Source: Streptomyces sp. LX-29 (GTDB taxonomy: Bacteria > Actinomycetota > Actinomycetes > Streptomycetales > Streptomycetaceae). From it: DNA of 64,000 nucleotides. The stretch lies in the NCBI RefSeq assembly GCF_029541745.1, contig NZ_CP089746.1, forward strand, positions 6,395,559 to 6,459,558. Direction: 5' to 3'. How positions within the stretch are numbered: the first letter of the stretch is position 1; each line of letters starts with the position of its first letter. Shown one piece after another: positions 53,207 through 62,105 of the stretch. A program made the translations under genes and the position numbers. The notes beneath the pieces were generated by a model, which made no database searches, was not told the origin of the DNA, and saw only the letters and a program-made list of their open reading frames with translations.

Positions 53207-54280
53207 TCATGCCGCCCCCTCACGCGCCGCCGTGCCGGCCGGCGGCCCGGTCGTGATCCCGGCCGGGGCGCCGCCCGGGACGGCGGCGATGGTGAAACGG
53301 GCTCCGCCTCCCCTGCGGGCCCGTACGCTGCCGACCACATACCCGCCCGTGGCGGCCGCGATTCCTGTCACGATCGCCCCGGCGCGGCCCGCCCCGCCGG
53401 GTCGGCCCAGCAGCGCGTCGCGCAGCCCGCGCACCACCCCGGCGGGCAGCACCCGGGTGGTGTAGCGGCGTTCGCTGGCCAGCCCCTGCCGAGCTCCGAC
53501 GCTGTGCGCCACCAGGGCCTTGGACAGCCCCTCGGCGTAGGAGCGGCTGCGGAGGTAGCCGAATCGCTCCCGCGCGGAGGGCACCTTGTGGTGGATGACC
53601 GCGCGGTCGTCGATCAGCAGGACGGCCTCCGGTCGGGCGCGGGAGAGTCGGATGCACAGCTCCGTCTCCTCGCAGCCCAGCGGGCGTTTGTCGCCGTCGC
53701 GTCCGATGCCGGTCGCGAAGCCGCCGGCCGCCTCGAACGCCTCGCGGCGGAACGAGGCGTTGCCGCCGAAGACGTTGCGCACCCGCACCCGGCCCGGGGG
53801 CAGCCCGCGGTAGGTGCAGCCCACCACCCAGTCGAACTCCTCGGGGAACCAGGCAGGCCGGCGGCCGGACGCCCACACCGGGAGCGTCCTGCCGCCGACC
53901 GCCATCACCCGTGGGTCGGCGTACGCCTCGGCGAAGTGTCGCAGCCAGTCCCGCTCGGCGACCGCGTCGTCGTCGAGGAACGCGATCACCTCGCCGGTGG
54001 CCGCCGCGATGCCGGTGTTCCGGCCCGCGGACAGCCCGCGCGGGCCGGCGTTCTCCAGCACCCGCACCCCGGCCGCACCGGACCCGCCCTCGGGGGCGAA
54101 CCGCGTGGCGAGGCGGCGCAGCAGCGCGGGGTTGTGGTCGACGACCAGGAGCGTCTCGTGGGCGGTCAGCGACTGGTCGCCCACCGAGGCCACCGCGGCG
54201 AGGATGTCCTCCCAGCGGTCCTCGGTATAGACGCAGATCACCACGGAGATCCGCGGCGTCCGCTCGGGGACGGTGCTCAA
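53207..54280 (-). CDS. Glycosyltransferase family 2 (EPS locus)
   Basis: A 357-aa GT-A fold transferase. The nucleotide-sugar region is ISVVICVYTEDRWEDILAAVASV, the DxD is in VIAFLDDDAVAERDWL, the acceptor region shows VFGGNASFRREAF, and CEETELCIRL is the ED-like motif. A C-terminal hydrophobic segment may be a membrane anchor. Translation starts at TTG 54280, overlapping the previous gene's stop (TTGA), with GGGGAGG in that gene's 3' end, so the two GT genes are coupled. The sugar is unknown. Confidence 0.88.
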   Translation of the reverse strand: MSTVPERTPRISVVICVYTEDRWEDILAAVASVGDQSLTAHETLLVVDHNPALLRRLATRFAPEGGSGAAGVRVLENAGPRGLSAGRNTGIAAATGEVIAFLDDDAVAERDWLRHFAEAYADPRVMAVGGRTLPVWASGRRPAWFPEEFDWVVGCTYRGLPPGRVRVRNVFGGNASFRREAFEAAGGFATGIGRDGDKRPLGCEETELCIRLSRARPEAVLLIDDRAVIHHKVPSARERFGYLRSRSYAEGLSKALVAHSVGARQGLASERRYTTRVLPAGVVRGLRDALLGRPGGAGRAGAIVTGIAAATGGYVVGSVRARRGGGARFTIAAVPGGAPAGITTGPPAGTAAREGAA

Positions 54281-55119
54281 GACACCTCCCCGCGGCGAGG
54301 CGCGAGGGCCGCGACGGGCGGCCGGCGGCGCGGCCGGCGCACCCCGCGCTCGTTCAGGATCACCTTGAGCACCCGCAGCCCGTCGCGCACCGCGCGCAGA
54401 TTGCTGACGCCGTGGATGCGCTCGTACTCGTGGCTGGGGATCTCCTGCACCCGCAGACCCGCCTTGACGACCCGGATGTTCATCAGGGTCTCCACCTCGA
54501 ACCCGGCGCAGTCCAGGGCGATCTCGTCCAGGCAGCGGCGCCAGAAGGCGTTGTATCCGTAGCACAGGTCGGTGTAGCGGGCGCCGAACTTGCGGTTGAC
54601 GAAGGCGGTCAGCGCCCGGTTGCCGAGCTTGCGGATCGCCGTCATGTCATCGGTGCCGCCGCCGTTGGCGAAGCGCGACCCCTTGGCGAAGTCGGCGCCG
54701 GAGACCAGCGCCGAGACATAGCTGACGATCTCGCCACCGTCTGCCGAGCCGTCCGCGTCGATCATCACCACGATGTCCCCGGTGCAGGCCGCGAAGCCGG
54801 TGATGAGGGCGTCGCCCTTGCCCCTGCCGCGTTGCCGCACCACGGTGATGTCCGGCCACAGCTCCCGGGCCACCTTGACCGTGTCGTCGGTGGAATTCCC
54901 GTCCACGAGCACGACCTCGTGAATCCAGTCGGGCAGGGTCTTGAACACATACGGAAGATTCTGCGCCTCGTTCATCGCCGGAATGACGATACTGACCGGC
55001 GGCGCGATGGCGAGATGAGAGGAGACCGGGCGATAGGCGGCGCTCTGCTGATCGTTTTCCGGTGTTTTCGGCGCCGAGTGCCTATTCGACTGGCGCGGCG
55101 GATGCACGAAGGAGCTCAT
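54277..55119 (-). CDS. Glycosyltransferase family 2, DPM/polyprenyl-phosphate sugar synthase-like
   Basis: A 280-aa GT2 enzyme: VSIVIPAMNEAQNLPYVF, VVLVDGNSTDDTV, QRGRGKGDALITGF, IVVMIDADGSADGGEI (DxD) and YTDLCYGYNAFWR. There is no TM helix. The pattern is that of dolichol-phosphate mannose synthase-like enzymes that load a sugar onto a lipid carrier, a plausible first step of repeat-unit assembly in this locus. ATG 55119 with GAGAGG upstream. First gene of the 55119-48258 operon. Confidence 0.9.
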   Translation of the reverse strand: MSSFVHPPRQSNRHSAPKTPENDQQSAAYRPVSSHLAIAPPVSIVIPAMNEAQNLPYVFKTLPDWIHEVVLVDGNSTDDTVKVARELWPDITVVRQRGRGKGDALITGFAACTGDIVVMIDADGSADGGEIVSYVSALVSGADFAKGSRFANGGGTDDMTAIRKLGNRALTAFVNRKFGARYTDLCYGYNAFWRRCLDEIALDCAGFEVETLMNIRVVKAGLRVQEIPSHEYERIHGVSNLRAVRDGLRVLKVILNERGVRRPRRRPPVAALAPRRGEVS

Positions 55120-55472
55120 GAGTCTGTTTCCCTCTCGTCCGGTGGAACCGCCCGCCTAGGCGGATCCGTTGGTGTGTCCGGTTCGAAAGGGGGGTTCTCA
55201 CCCGCCCATGACGACATGGCGCGCCGTCGTCCGGAGTTGGGTGAGCTGGCTGGTGTAACTGGCCTCGCGGCACGCGACCCGGCGCGCGTGAGCGACCGGG
55301 CACGGCACCCCCCTACCGCGCCCGCGGCCGGCACCATCGCGGCGCTTGAGCCCTCCCCTAGAGCCGCAATTGCTGACGGTGAACCGACGCGGGTGGTTGA
55401 ATTACCGAATTGACGGTATTGATGGTGGAGACTCTACGGCAAGAACTTCAGGAATCTTCCTCCTTTTAAGTG
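55120..55472. other. Promoter region of the EPS glycosyltransferase operon
   Basis: A 353-bp spacer with no credible ORF. It is AT-richer at 55370-55470, including a short palindrome TACCG-AATTGA-CGGTA around 55413-55428. Confidence 0.4.
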
Positions 55473-56612
55473 TTATTGCTCGTCGCTGTTCGAGAATCGA
55501 TGGGGGGCGATCTTGATTTGCCTGACCTTGCCCATGTGCTTGAGGAATCGATCGGCCGGGTCGAACAGCTCCGGCCGGGAGAGCACGGTGTTGCGCAGCG
55601 CCCGCACCGGGGCGCGCCGGGCGCGATGGCCGAGCGCCACCGGGTGACGCCGGGTCACCCATCCCTCCGATACGGAGAGGTCCCGGGTCTTCAGCGAGTC
55701 CTTGTACTCCTTCTCCCCCCGCCCCAGGTCCAGATAGGCCAGGCCCTCCGCGGCGGCCCCCTCCGCCATCCGCAGATGCAGCGCCAGACCGGGCGAGAAC
55801 TTCGCGTACGCCGTGTCGTACGCGGGGAACCAGCAGGCCAGTACATGCTCCGAACGGAGCCCGAAGTGCGCGGCGACCGGCCGCCCGCCCGCGTACAGCA
55901 CCGACAGCAGCCCCGCGAACGACGGGGTGCGGGTGTGGAAGAGCTGGTGTACCAGCCGGGCGATCCACGGGTGGGCGAAGCGGTCGCTGCGCCCGGTTCT
56001 TCGGTACTGCGCGGACTTCCAGGCCATCAGCGTGCGCAGCGCCTCCGGGTTCCGCTCGTCGTGGACGTACCGCACCTCGCCGACGTCCCGCCCGAGCTTC
56101 CGTTCCTTGGCCAGGGTGGTGCGGGCGAACTTCGGCGAGCGGGACCGGAGCTGGCCCAGGTAGGCCGCGTACCCCTGGTCCACATCGATCACCGGCGAGG
56201 GGAAGGTGCGGACCGTGCCCATCTGGAACGGCTTCTGTCCCTCCACCAGGTGGTCGAACTCCCACACCGCCAGCCGACACGCCTGGAGCAGCTCCCGCGC
56301 GTCCCACTGGAAGCCGGGCCGGTGCACCAGGCCCTGGGAGTCGGAGACGCCCAGCCCGATCGCCCGGCCCACCCCGAACCGGGTCCGCTGGAAGGGGAAG
56401 AAGGCCACCGGTTCGCCCTCCTCGCGGACCACCGCGATCCGCACCTCGCGCCGACAGCGGCCCAGGGCCAGGGTGAACTCGGGGGAGAGGAAGGGGTTCG
56501 CCAGCTCCGGCGAGCCCAGCAGATGCGCCTGCGCCTGCATGGCGGTCCAGGCCGCGCGGTCCGCGGCGGTGAGCTCACCGGGGCGGTACACGCCGATGTC
56601 GCGGTTCCTCAC
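55473..56612 (-). CDS. GNAT/BioF2-like (CelD-type) acyltransferase of EPS locus
   Basis: A 379-aa protein with the FemAB/BioF2/CelD-like double-GNAT layout: an N-terminal domain (LANPFLSPEFTLAL..., REEGEPVAFFPFQRTRFG) and a C-terminal acyltransferase domain (RVLYAGGRPVAAHFGLRSEHVLACWFPAYDTAYAKFSPGLALHL ... YLDLGRGEKEYKDSLKTRD). Such proteins are common in exopolysaccharide and cellulose loci and likely acylate the polymer or lipid precursor. GTG 56612 starts 3 nt after the stop of the upstream small membrane protein gene, so the two are cotranscribed. Confidence 0.85.
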   Translation of the reverse strand: MRNRDIGVYRPGELTAADRAAWTAMQAQAHLLGSPELANPFLSPEFTLALGRCRREVRIAVVREEGEPVAFFPFQRTRFGVGRAIGLGVSDSQGLVHRPGFQWDARELLQACRLAVWEFDHLVEGQKPFQMGTVRTFPSPVIDVDQGYAAYLGQLRSRSPKFARTTLAKERKLGRDVGEVRYVHDERNPEALRTLMAWKSAQYRRTGRSDRFAHPWIARLVHQLFHTRTPSFAGLLSVLYAGGRPVAAHFGLRSEHVLACWFPAYDTAYAKFSPGLALHLRMAEGAAAEGLAYLDLGRGEKEYKDSLKTRDLSVSEGWVTRRHPVALGHRARRAPVRALRNTVLSRPELFDPADRFLKHMGKVRQIKIAPHRFSNSDEQ

Positions 56613-56615
56613 GGC

Positions 56616-57011
56616 TCACACCTGGCTCTTCCGGGCCACTCGGCGGCGCCGCGCCCGGCCCAGCAGGAAGATCAGCAGGCTCAGCACCCCGACCGCGACC
56701 ACGCCCCCGCGTGCGCTCCACAGGCGCAGCGACAACATGGCCTGGGCGATCAGCACGTCGATCGCGACCGCGCCGGCCACCGCGAGCACCGCGCGGCCGA
56801 GCGGGTCGATGCCGCGGAGCGCGGCCGCAACCGCGGACGCCGGCGCCACGACCAGGAACAAGAGAGTGAAGGGCGCGCGCAGCGGCGAGTCGAGGTCGAC
56901 GATCGCCAGCACCGCGCCGATTCCCCCGACGCCGCACACCACGCCCGCGAACACGGGGAAGAGCTCCCCGAGCGATGCTCGCCTGCCTCTGTTGTCGGTG
57001 AACGTCTGCAT
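56616..57011 (-). CDS. Small multispan membrane protein
   Basis: A 131-aa protein with four predicted TM helices (for example FPVFAGVVCGVGGIGAVLAIV and VGVLSLLIFLL) and a basic C-terminus (RARRRRVARKSQV). Not recognised as a named family. It lies directly before the CelD-like gene and probably assists the EPS machinery. ATG 57011 is used; an in-frame start at 57080 adds 23 residues. Confidence 0.7.
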   Translation of the reverse strand: MQTFTDNRGRRASLGELFPVFAGVVCGVGGIGAVLAIVDLDSPLRAPFTLLFLVVAPASAVAAALRGIDPLGRAVLAVAGAVAIDVLIAQAMLSLRLWSARGGVVAVGVLSLLIFLLGRARRRRVARKSQV

Positions 57012-57181
57012 TGGCGACTTTGCCCCCCGAAGCGCCGGATGCCGGGCTTCAATGTCGCGCAGCGGGCGGATGCCCGTCAAGACGCCGAAGCTGCCGATGA
57101 ATGTGCGAACGAGCCACGATGGGGCGGGAGTTGCCCATGTGCCGTGGCTCGCCGCACTGTTTCGGGTAATGCGTCGGAGCG

Positions 57182-58417
57182 CTACGGAACGATCTTCAGC
57201 AGCCGGTTGGGCGAACCGGAGCCGGGGTTCGTGACCTTCCCCTGGGTCGCCCCGTTGGTCAGCGCGGTGGCGACCTGACCGGGGGTGTGCGAGGGATGGC
57301 CCGCGAGGTAGACGGCGGCCGCGCCGGCCACGTGCGGAGTGGCCATGGAGGTGCCGGAGATGGTGTTGGTGGCGCTGTCCGAGGTGTTCCAGCCCGCGGT
57401 GATGCCGGAGCCGGGCGCGAACAGGTCGAGCCGGGAGCCGTGGTTGGAGAAGCTGGAGCGCGCGTCGGTGTTGGTGGTGGAGCCCACGGTGATCGCCTCG
57501 GGCACCCGGGCCGGCGAGTAGTTGTTGGCGTTCGCGTTGGAGTTGCCGGCCGCCACCGCGAAGACCACGCCGCTGGCGATGGCGTTCTTGACGGCGTTGT
57601 CCAGCGCGGTGCTGGCGCCGCCGCCCAGCGACATGTTGGCGACCGCGGGACCGCTGCGGTTCCGGGCCACCCAGTCGATGCCCGCGACCACGCCCGCCGT
57701 GGTTCCGGAGCCGCTGTTGTTGAGCACCCGGACCGCCACCACCTTGGCCTTCTTGGCGACGCCGTAGTGGGTCCCGGCGGCCGTCGAGGCCACGTGCGTG
57801 CCGTGGCCGTTGCCGTCCTGGGCCACGTTGTCGTTGTCCACCGCGTCGTAGCCGTTGACGGCCCGTCCGCCGAAGTCGCCGTGGCTCACCCGGACGCCGG
57901 TGTCGATGACGAAGACCGTCGTCCCGGCGCCCGCGCTGTCCGGGTAGGTGTACTTGCTGTCCAGCGGCAGGCCGGCCTGGTCGATCCGGTCCAGGCCCCA
58001 GGACGGGGGGTTGGTCTGGGTCGCGTCCAGCGAGACCCGGACGTCCTGGACGACCTGGTCGACGGCCGGGTCGGCGGCCAACCTGCGGGCCTGGGACTCG
58101 GTGAGCCTGACCGCGTAGCCGTTGAGGACGGTCCGGTAGGTGTGCCGCACGGTGCCGCGGTGCTCCGCTATGAGCCGCTTGCCGGCGGCGGAGCCGGCCT
58201 TCAGGCCGGAGCCCTTGGTGAACGTGACGATGTAACTGCCCTTGACGGCGTCGGGGGAGTGGGCGCCGATGACCGTTCCCTCGGCCGGTGCCGCGTCCGC
58301 GGGGAGCGCGGTGACGCAGAGCACGGTGGCGGCCGCGGTGGCGACGGCCGCCGCGGTCAGCCTCGTACGAGGGTGTCGAGTGGGCTGGTGGTTCTCGGAC
58401 TTACGCATCACTGCCAT
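57182..58417 (-). CDS. Secreted subtilisin-like serine protease (S8, proteinase K type)
   Basis: A 411-aa pre-pro-subtilisin: signal peptide residues 1-43 (ends ADAA), an I9 inhibitor propeptide (residues 60-131, SYIVTFTKGSGLKAG ... VVQDVRVSL) and a catalytic domain from about 135. The triad is Asp172 (VIDTGV), His205 (GHGTHVAS) and Ser357 (SGTSMATPH); AAGNSN holds the oxyanion Asn. There is no C-terminal P-domain. ATG 58417 has GAGGAGG upstream. It is an extracellular broad-specificity endopeptidase and a plausible target of the SSI-type inhibitor in this window. It is divergent from the SGNH hydrolase gene. Confidence 0.95.
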   Translation of the reverse strand: MAVMRKSENHQPTRHPRTRLTAAAVATAAATVLCVTALPADAAPAEGTVIGAHSPDAVKGSYIVTFTKGSGLKAGSAAGKRLIAEHRGTVRHTYRTVLNGYAVRLTESQARRLAADPAVDQVVQDVRVSLDATQTNPPSWGLDRIDQAGLPLDSKYTYPDSAGAGTTVFVIDTGVRVSHGDFGGRAVNGYDAVDNDNVAQDGNGHGTHVASTAAGTHYGVAKKAKVVAVRVLNNSGSGTTAGVVAGIDWVARNRSGPAVANMSLGGGASTALDNAVKNAIASGVVFAVAAGNSNANANNYSPARVPEAITVGSTTNTDARSSFSNHGSRLDLFAPGSGITAGWNTSDSATNTISGTSMATPHVAGAAAVYLAGHPSHTPGQVATALTNGATQGKVTNPGSGSPNRLLKIVP

Positions 58418-58723
58418 CGCGAGGGGCCTCCTCGGTCGGTGGCGCGTCGTGGTGCACGCGCGAGTGGGGGGCCGCGCACGGAATCCGTGCGCGCCACCGG
58501 GGGCGTGCGCTCCGCGTTGCCGGACGCTTCGCGCGCACCGCCCGGTGTGAAAAAGATTTCGCATCATCGCGCATAGAGCAATGGGTTGAGCGGCATGACA
58601 TAGACATGTCATCCATCCGCAATGATCGCGGCGGCGTGGCCGACAGCCCATGGCGGGGCGCCCCTCACCCGGGGGTGGCCTCCCAGTAGCGCATCCGGCA
58701 GAGACCCTGCCCGGGGAGGTTCG
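58418..58723. other. Divergent control region between S8 protease and SGNH hydrolase
   Basis: A 306-bp spacer, AT-richer at 58548-58625, containing an 18-bp palindrome at 58595-58612. No ORF. Confidence 0.5.
58595..58612. promoter_or_regulatory. 18-bp palindromic operator candidate
   Basis: ATGACAT-AGAC-ATGTCAT, perfect 7-bp arms, lies in the shared spacer of two divergent secreted-hydrolase genes. The binding protein is unknown. Confidence 0.5.
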
Positions 58724-59575
58724 ATGAGACTGTTCCGCTCCTTGACCGGCATCCGTTCCCTCGCCTTCGCCGCCGTCCTCGCCCTCGTCGGGGCGTCGGC
58801 GGCGCACGCCGCTGACGGCGCGACACCGTCCGCGCCCGGCGGCGGTGTCGCGCATACCGGCGCCGCCGGGACCGCCTACGTGGCGCTCGGCGACTCCTAC
58901 TCGTCCGGCGTCGGCGCCGGCGGCTACGAGAGCTCCAGCGGCGACTGCAAGCGCAGCACCAAGGCGTATCCGCGGCTGTGGGCCAACGCCAACGCCCCCA
59001 GCAGCTTCTCCTTCACCGCCTGCTCCGGCGCCCGCACCGACGATGTGCTGGCCAAGCAGCTCGGGCCGCTCAACTCCGGCACCGGCCTGGTCAGCGTCAC
59101 CATCGGCGGCAACGACGCCGGCTTCGCCGACACCATGACCACCTGCGTCCTCAACTCCGAGAGCACCTGCCTCAACCGGATCGCCGAGGCGCGCACCTAT
59201 GTCACCAACACCCTGCCCGGCAAGCTGGACAAGGTGTACTCCGCCATCACGGCCAGGTCGCCGGCCGCCCGGGTCGTCGTCCTCGGCTACCCCCGCTTCT
59301 ACAAGCTCAACGGGTCCTGCACCAGCGGCCTCAGCGAGCGGGTGCGGACGGCGATCAACGACGCCGCGGACCTGCTCAACTCCGTCACGGCCAAGCGCGC
59401 CGCCGACCACGGCTTCACCTTCGGCGACGTCACCCCGGCCTTCACCGGCCATGAGATCTGCTCCGGCGACTCCTGGCTGCACAGCGTGAACTGGCTCAAC
59501 ATCGGCGAGTCCTACCACCCCACAGCCGCCGGCCAGTCCGGCGGTTACCACTCCGTCTTCCGCTCAGCCGCCTGA
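58724..59575 (+). CDS. Secreted SGNH/GDSL hydrolase (lipase/esterase)
   Basis: A 283-aa extracellular esterase: signal peptide residues 1-29, then Ser-containing block I YVALGDSYSSGVG (Ser58), block II Gly region, block III GGNDAGF and block V DSWLHSVNW...SYHPTAAG with the catalytic His (and Asp in GDSW). Six cysteines suggest three disulfides, as in Streptomyces GDSL lipases of the S. rimosus/S. coelicolor type. ATG 58724 follows GGGGAGG. It is followed by a terminator shared with the convergent kinase gene. Confidence 0.94.
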   Translation: MRLFRSLTGIRSLAFAAVLALVGASAAHAADGATPSAPGGGVAHTGAAGTAYVALGDSYSSGVGAGGYESSSGDCKRSTKAYPRLWANANAPSSFSFTACSGARTDDVLAKQLGPLNSGTGLVSVTIGGNDAGFADTMTTCVLNSESTCLNRIAEARTYVTNTLPGKLDKVYSAITARSPAARVVVLGYPRFYKLNGSCTSGLSERVRTAINDAADLLNSVTAKRAADHGFTFGDVTPAFTGHEICSGDSWLHSVNWLNIGESYHPTAAGQSGGYHSVFRSAA

Positions 59576-59608
59576 GCCCTCCACCCCACACGAGGAGCCC
59601 GATCTGAC

Positions 59609-59634
59609 GAGGCCCCGCCCGACGGCGGGGCCTC
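59609..59634. terminator. Bidirectional terminator between SGNH hydrolase and kinase genes
   Basis: A perfect 11-bp stem (59609-59619 / 59624-59634) with a 4-nt loop between convergent genes. Confidence 0.8.
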
Positions 59635-59644
59635 CGTGCGTCCG

Positions 59645-61312
59645 TCAGGGCAGGGAGCGGGCCGCGACCGCGCCGCCGGCGACCCAGCGGTGGATCCCCG
59701 CGGCCGGGGCCGGGCCGACCGCGAACCTCACCGTGACGTACGGCGCCCCCGTGGTGGCGGAGGCGGAGGCGGTGGCGGAGTAGGTGGACGGCGAGGGGGT
59801 GCGCGAAGGCGTGGCGGACGTCGACGCGGAAGGAGAGGGAGAGGAACTCCAGGAGGCCGAGGACGTCGCGGAGGACGAGGAGGTCGAGGGGGAGGGGGCG
59901 GGCGTCGCGGAGGTCGTGCTGGGAGCGGGGCTGGGAGCGGGGCTGGGAGAGGCGGTGGTCGGGGTCGGCGAGTTGGAGCCGCCGCCGGTGCCGCCGTTCT
60001 CACCGCCCGTCTCGTCGGGGCTCTGGCCGCCGCCCGGCGAGCCGTCGCTCCGGGTGGCGCCGCCTGGACCGCCCCCGGTGTCGGTGCGTCCGCCGATGTC
60101 GGAGCCCTGGCCGTCGTCCGAGGTGGCGGCCCCACCGTTCACCGCGGGGCTGGTGACCCCGGACCCTCCGCTGTTCCCGTTCCCCTCCGAGCCGCCGCCG
60201 TGCAGGGCGGCCCAGGCGAGCCCGCCCACCGCGAGCGCGGCCAGCAGCGCCCCCACCGTCAGGACGACGGCGGCCCGCCGCCTCCGCCCGGCGTCCGGAT
60301 CACCCACCGTGGCGGGCCCGGGCCCGGGGTACGGCACGGGGGTCGGCGGCGGTGTCGCGTACGCGGGCCGGCCGTGCGGCCCCTCGGACGGCCGGGGTTC
60401 GGGCGGCGGGACGACGACCGTGGGGGCGGTGTGCCCGGCGGCGTCCGTCGCGGCCCCGCGCGGGGCGCCCCCGGCGGCCACCAGCCGCAGCATCCGTTCC
60501 GTCTCCGCCGCGTCCGTCCGCCGCTCCGGGTCCTTGCGCAACAGCCCGTCCAGCACCGGCCCGAGCGGCCCCGCGCGGCGCGGTGGCGGTAACTCCTCGT
60601 CGACCACGGCGCGCAGCGTGCTCAGCGGGGTGTCCTGACGGAACGGGGAGTGGCCCTCGACCGCCGCGTACAGCAGCACGCCCAGCGACCACAGGTCCGA
60701 GGCCGGGCCCGGCGGCCGGCCCAGGGCGCGCTCCGGCGCGAGGAACTCCGGGGAGCCGACCAGCTCGCCGGGGAGCGTCAGCGTCGAGGCGCCCGTGACC
60801 AGCGCGATCCCGAAGTCGGTCAGGACCACCCGACCGTCGTTGCCCACCAGGACGTTGCCGGGCTTCACATCGCGGTGCAGCACCCCCGACTCGTGCGCGG
60901 CGCGCAGCGCGGCCAGCACCTCGGCCCCGATGTGCGCGGCCCGCGCGGGCGGCAGCGGGCCCTCCGCGTCCAGCAGGTCCGCCAGCGACAGCCCGCGCAC
61001 CAGTTCCATGACGATCCACGGGCACCCGGCCTCGACCACGACGTCGTACACCGTCACGACATTGCGGTGGGAGATCCGGGCCGCCGCCCGCCCCTCGCGC
61101 TCCAGCCGGGCGTAGAGCAGCCGCACCTCGGAGTCGTTGAGCCCGACCGGGGCGCGCACCTCTTTGATCGCGACCTCACGGCCGAGCGCCTCGTCGCGCG
61201 CCTGCCAGACCACTCCCATGCCGCCGTGGCCCAGTTCGCGGATGAGCCGGTAGCGGTGGGCCACCAGCCGGCCGTCGCCGGGACCGGTGTTCCTGGCGGG
61301 ACCTTCACTCAT
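59645..61312 (-). CDS. Transmembrane Ser/Thr protein kinase (PknB-type), contains a TTA codon
   Basis: A 555-aa Hanks-type kinase. The cytoplasmic kinase domain spans residues 20-280: LGHGGMGVVWQA, VAIKEV (Lys50), HRDVKPGN, DFG (LTDFGIAL) and APERALG. A Pro-rich juxtamembrane segment leads to a TM helix near residues 345-368. The outside part is a Gly-rich then Ser/Thr/Pro-rich stalk (SPSPAPSPAPSTTS...) ending in a short conserved-looking tail (YVTVRFAVGPAPAAGIHRWVAGG). It has no PASTA repeats. Leu241 (EELPPP) is a TTA codon at 60590-60592, predicting bldA dependence. ATG 61312 is used. Confidence 0.92.
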   Translation of the reverse strand: MSEGPARNTGPGDGRLVAHRYRLIRELGHGGMGVVWQARDEALGREVAIKEVRAPVGLNDSEVRLLYARLEREGRAAARISHRNVVTVYDVVVEAGCPWIVMELVRGLSLADLLDAEGPLPPARAAHIGAEVLAALRAAHESGVLHRDVKPGNVLVGNDGRVVLTDFGIALVTGASTLTLPGELVGSPEFLAPERALGRPPGPASDLWSLGVLLYAAVEGHSPFRQDTPLSTLRAVVDEELPPPRRAGPLGPVLDGLLRKDPERRTDAAETERMLRLVAAGGAPRGAATDAAGHTAPTVVVPPPEPRPSEGPHGRPAYATPPPTPVPYPGPGPATVGDPDAGRRRRAAVVLTVGALLAALAVGGLAWAALHGGGSEGNGNSGGSGVTSPAVNGGAATSDDGQGSDIGGRTDTGGGPGGATRSDGSPGGGQSPDETGGENGGTGGGSNSPTPTTASPSPAPSPAPSTTSATPAPSPSTSSSSATSSASWSSSPSPSASTSATPSRTPSPSTYSATASASATTGAPYVTVRFAVGPAPAAGIHRWVAGGAVAARSLP

Positions 61313-61841
61313 GGCCGAGCCCCCTCCCGCGACGACCCGATTCGGGGTGAATGTACCTCAACCCAGCGTTCTTGCCGCCCCCTTGAACGCCAATCCACCA
61401 GCCGGTACCGGCGCCGGGGTCGCGCCGGTGACGGGGGAGGCCCGGTGTGTCGTACGGAGCGGTCGACGGCGGCGCGCGCGGTCGGTCCGCGCGCCCGGCG
61501 CGACGCTCGCGCGCGGACCGAGGGAGAGGCCGGGCCGCCCCCGGCGAAGCCGCGCGGGAGCGACCGCCGTGCTGGGGTCCCTGGACGCCCCTGGTGCCCC
61601 CTGCGAGCTGCCGCCCCGATGGTAAATACGTCCCCCTGTCGACCCTTTGCCCGAATGTCGGGGAGTCCGGCGCGGGCCGTTCGGGCCAGGTCGGTGAGCC
61701 GATCGCGCGAAGTGTTCGGTGGCGGTCTGTCAACGCCCTTGACGGATAGGTGAATCCACGGTGGGGGATGCGCGGGTGACGTTCGGGGGAGGTAGGGTTA
61801 CTCTGCCCGGGGCGGGTGCCCTCGTACGGGTGGGGAGTGTC
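61313..61841. other. Long non-coding spacer upstream of kinase and 87-aa protein genes
   Basis: A 529-bp divergent spacer. It is AT-richer at 61340-61400 and 61620-61770, with an inverted repeat GTCAA-CGCCC-TTGAC at 61729-61743. No ORF fits codon bias there. Confidence 0.4.
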
Positions 61842-62105
61842 ATGGAGCAGATAACGGTTCGGAGCAGGCCACGGGTGCCTGCCATCAACTGCGGGAGCAG
61901 CGCGACCAGCGCGCGGCTCGACCGCCATCTCGCGGTGCTGGGCGGCCCTGCCGTCTCCCAGCGGGACGCCGAGGGCGCGACGGTGCTCATGCGAGAGCTG
62001 ACCGCTCGCGACCACGCACGCATCGGTGAGAGCCGGGGGGCCAGGGTGTCGCTGTTCGCACCGCTGCGCCGGCTGCGCCGCTCGCTGTTCGGTAATCGGG
62101 GCTGA
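61842..62105 (+). CDS. Small conserved-type hypothetical protein, 87 aa
   Basis: Starts MEQITVRSRPRVPAINCGSS, is basic at both ends (APLRRLRRSLFGNRG) and has a helical middle (EGATVLMRELTARDHARIGE). No signal peptide and no TM helix; one Cys. ATG 61842 has GGGGAG 7 nt upstream, while the longer in-frame start at 61761 has none. The function is not recognised. Confidence 0.6.
   Translation: MEQITVRSRPRVPAINCGSSATSARLDRHLAVLGGPAVSQRDAEGATVLMRELTARDHARIGESRGARVSLFAPLRRLRRSLFGNRG

Noticed and set aside
61305-62015. Minus-strand ORF in the spacer upstream of the kinase
   Set aside because: There is no conserved content, and it overlaps the better-supported 87-aa gene and the kinase start.
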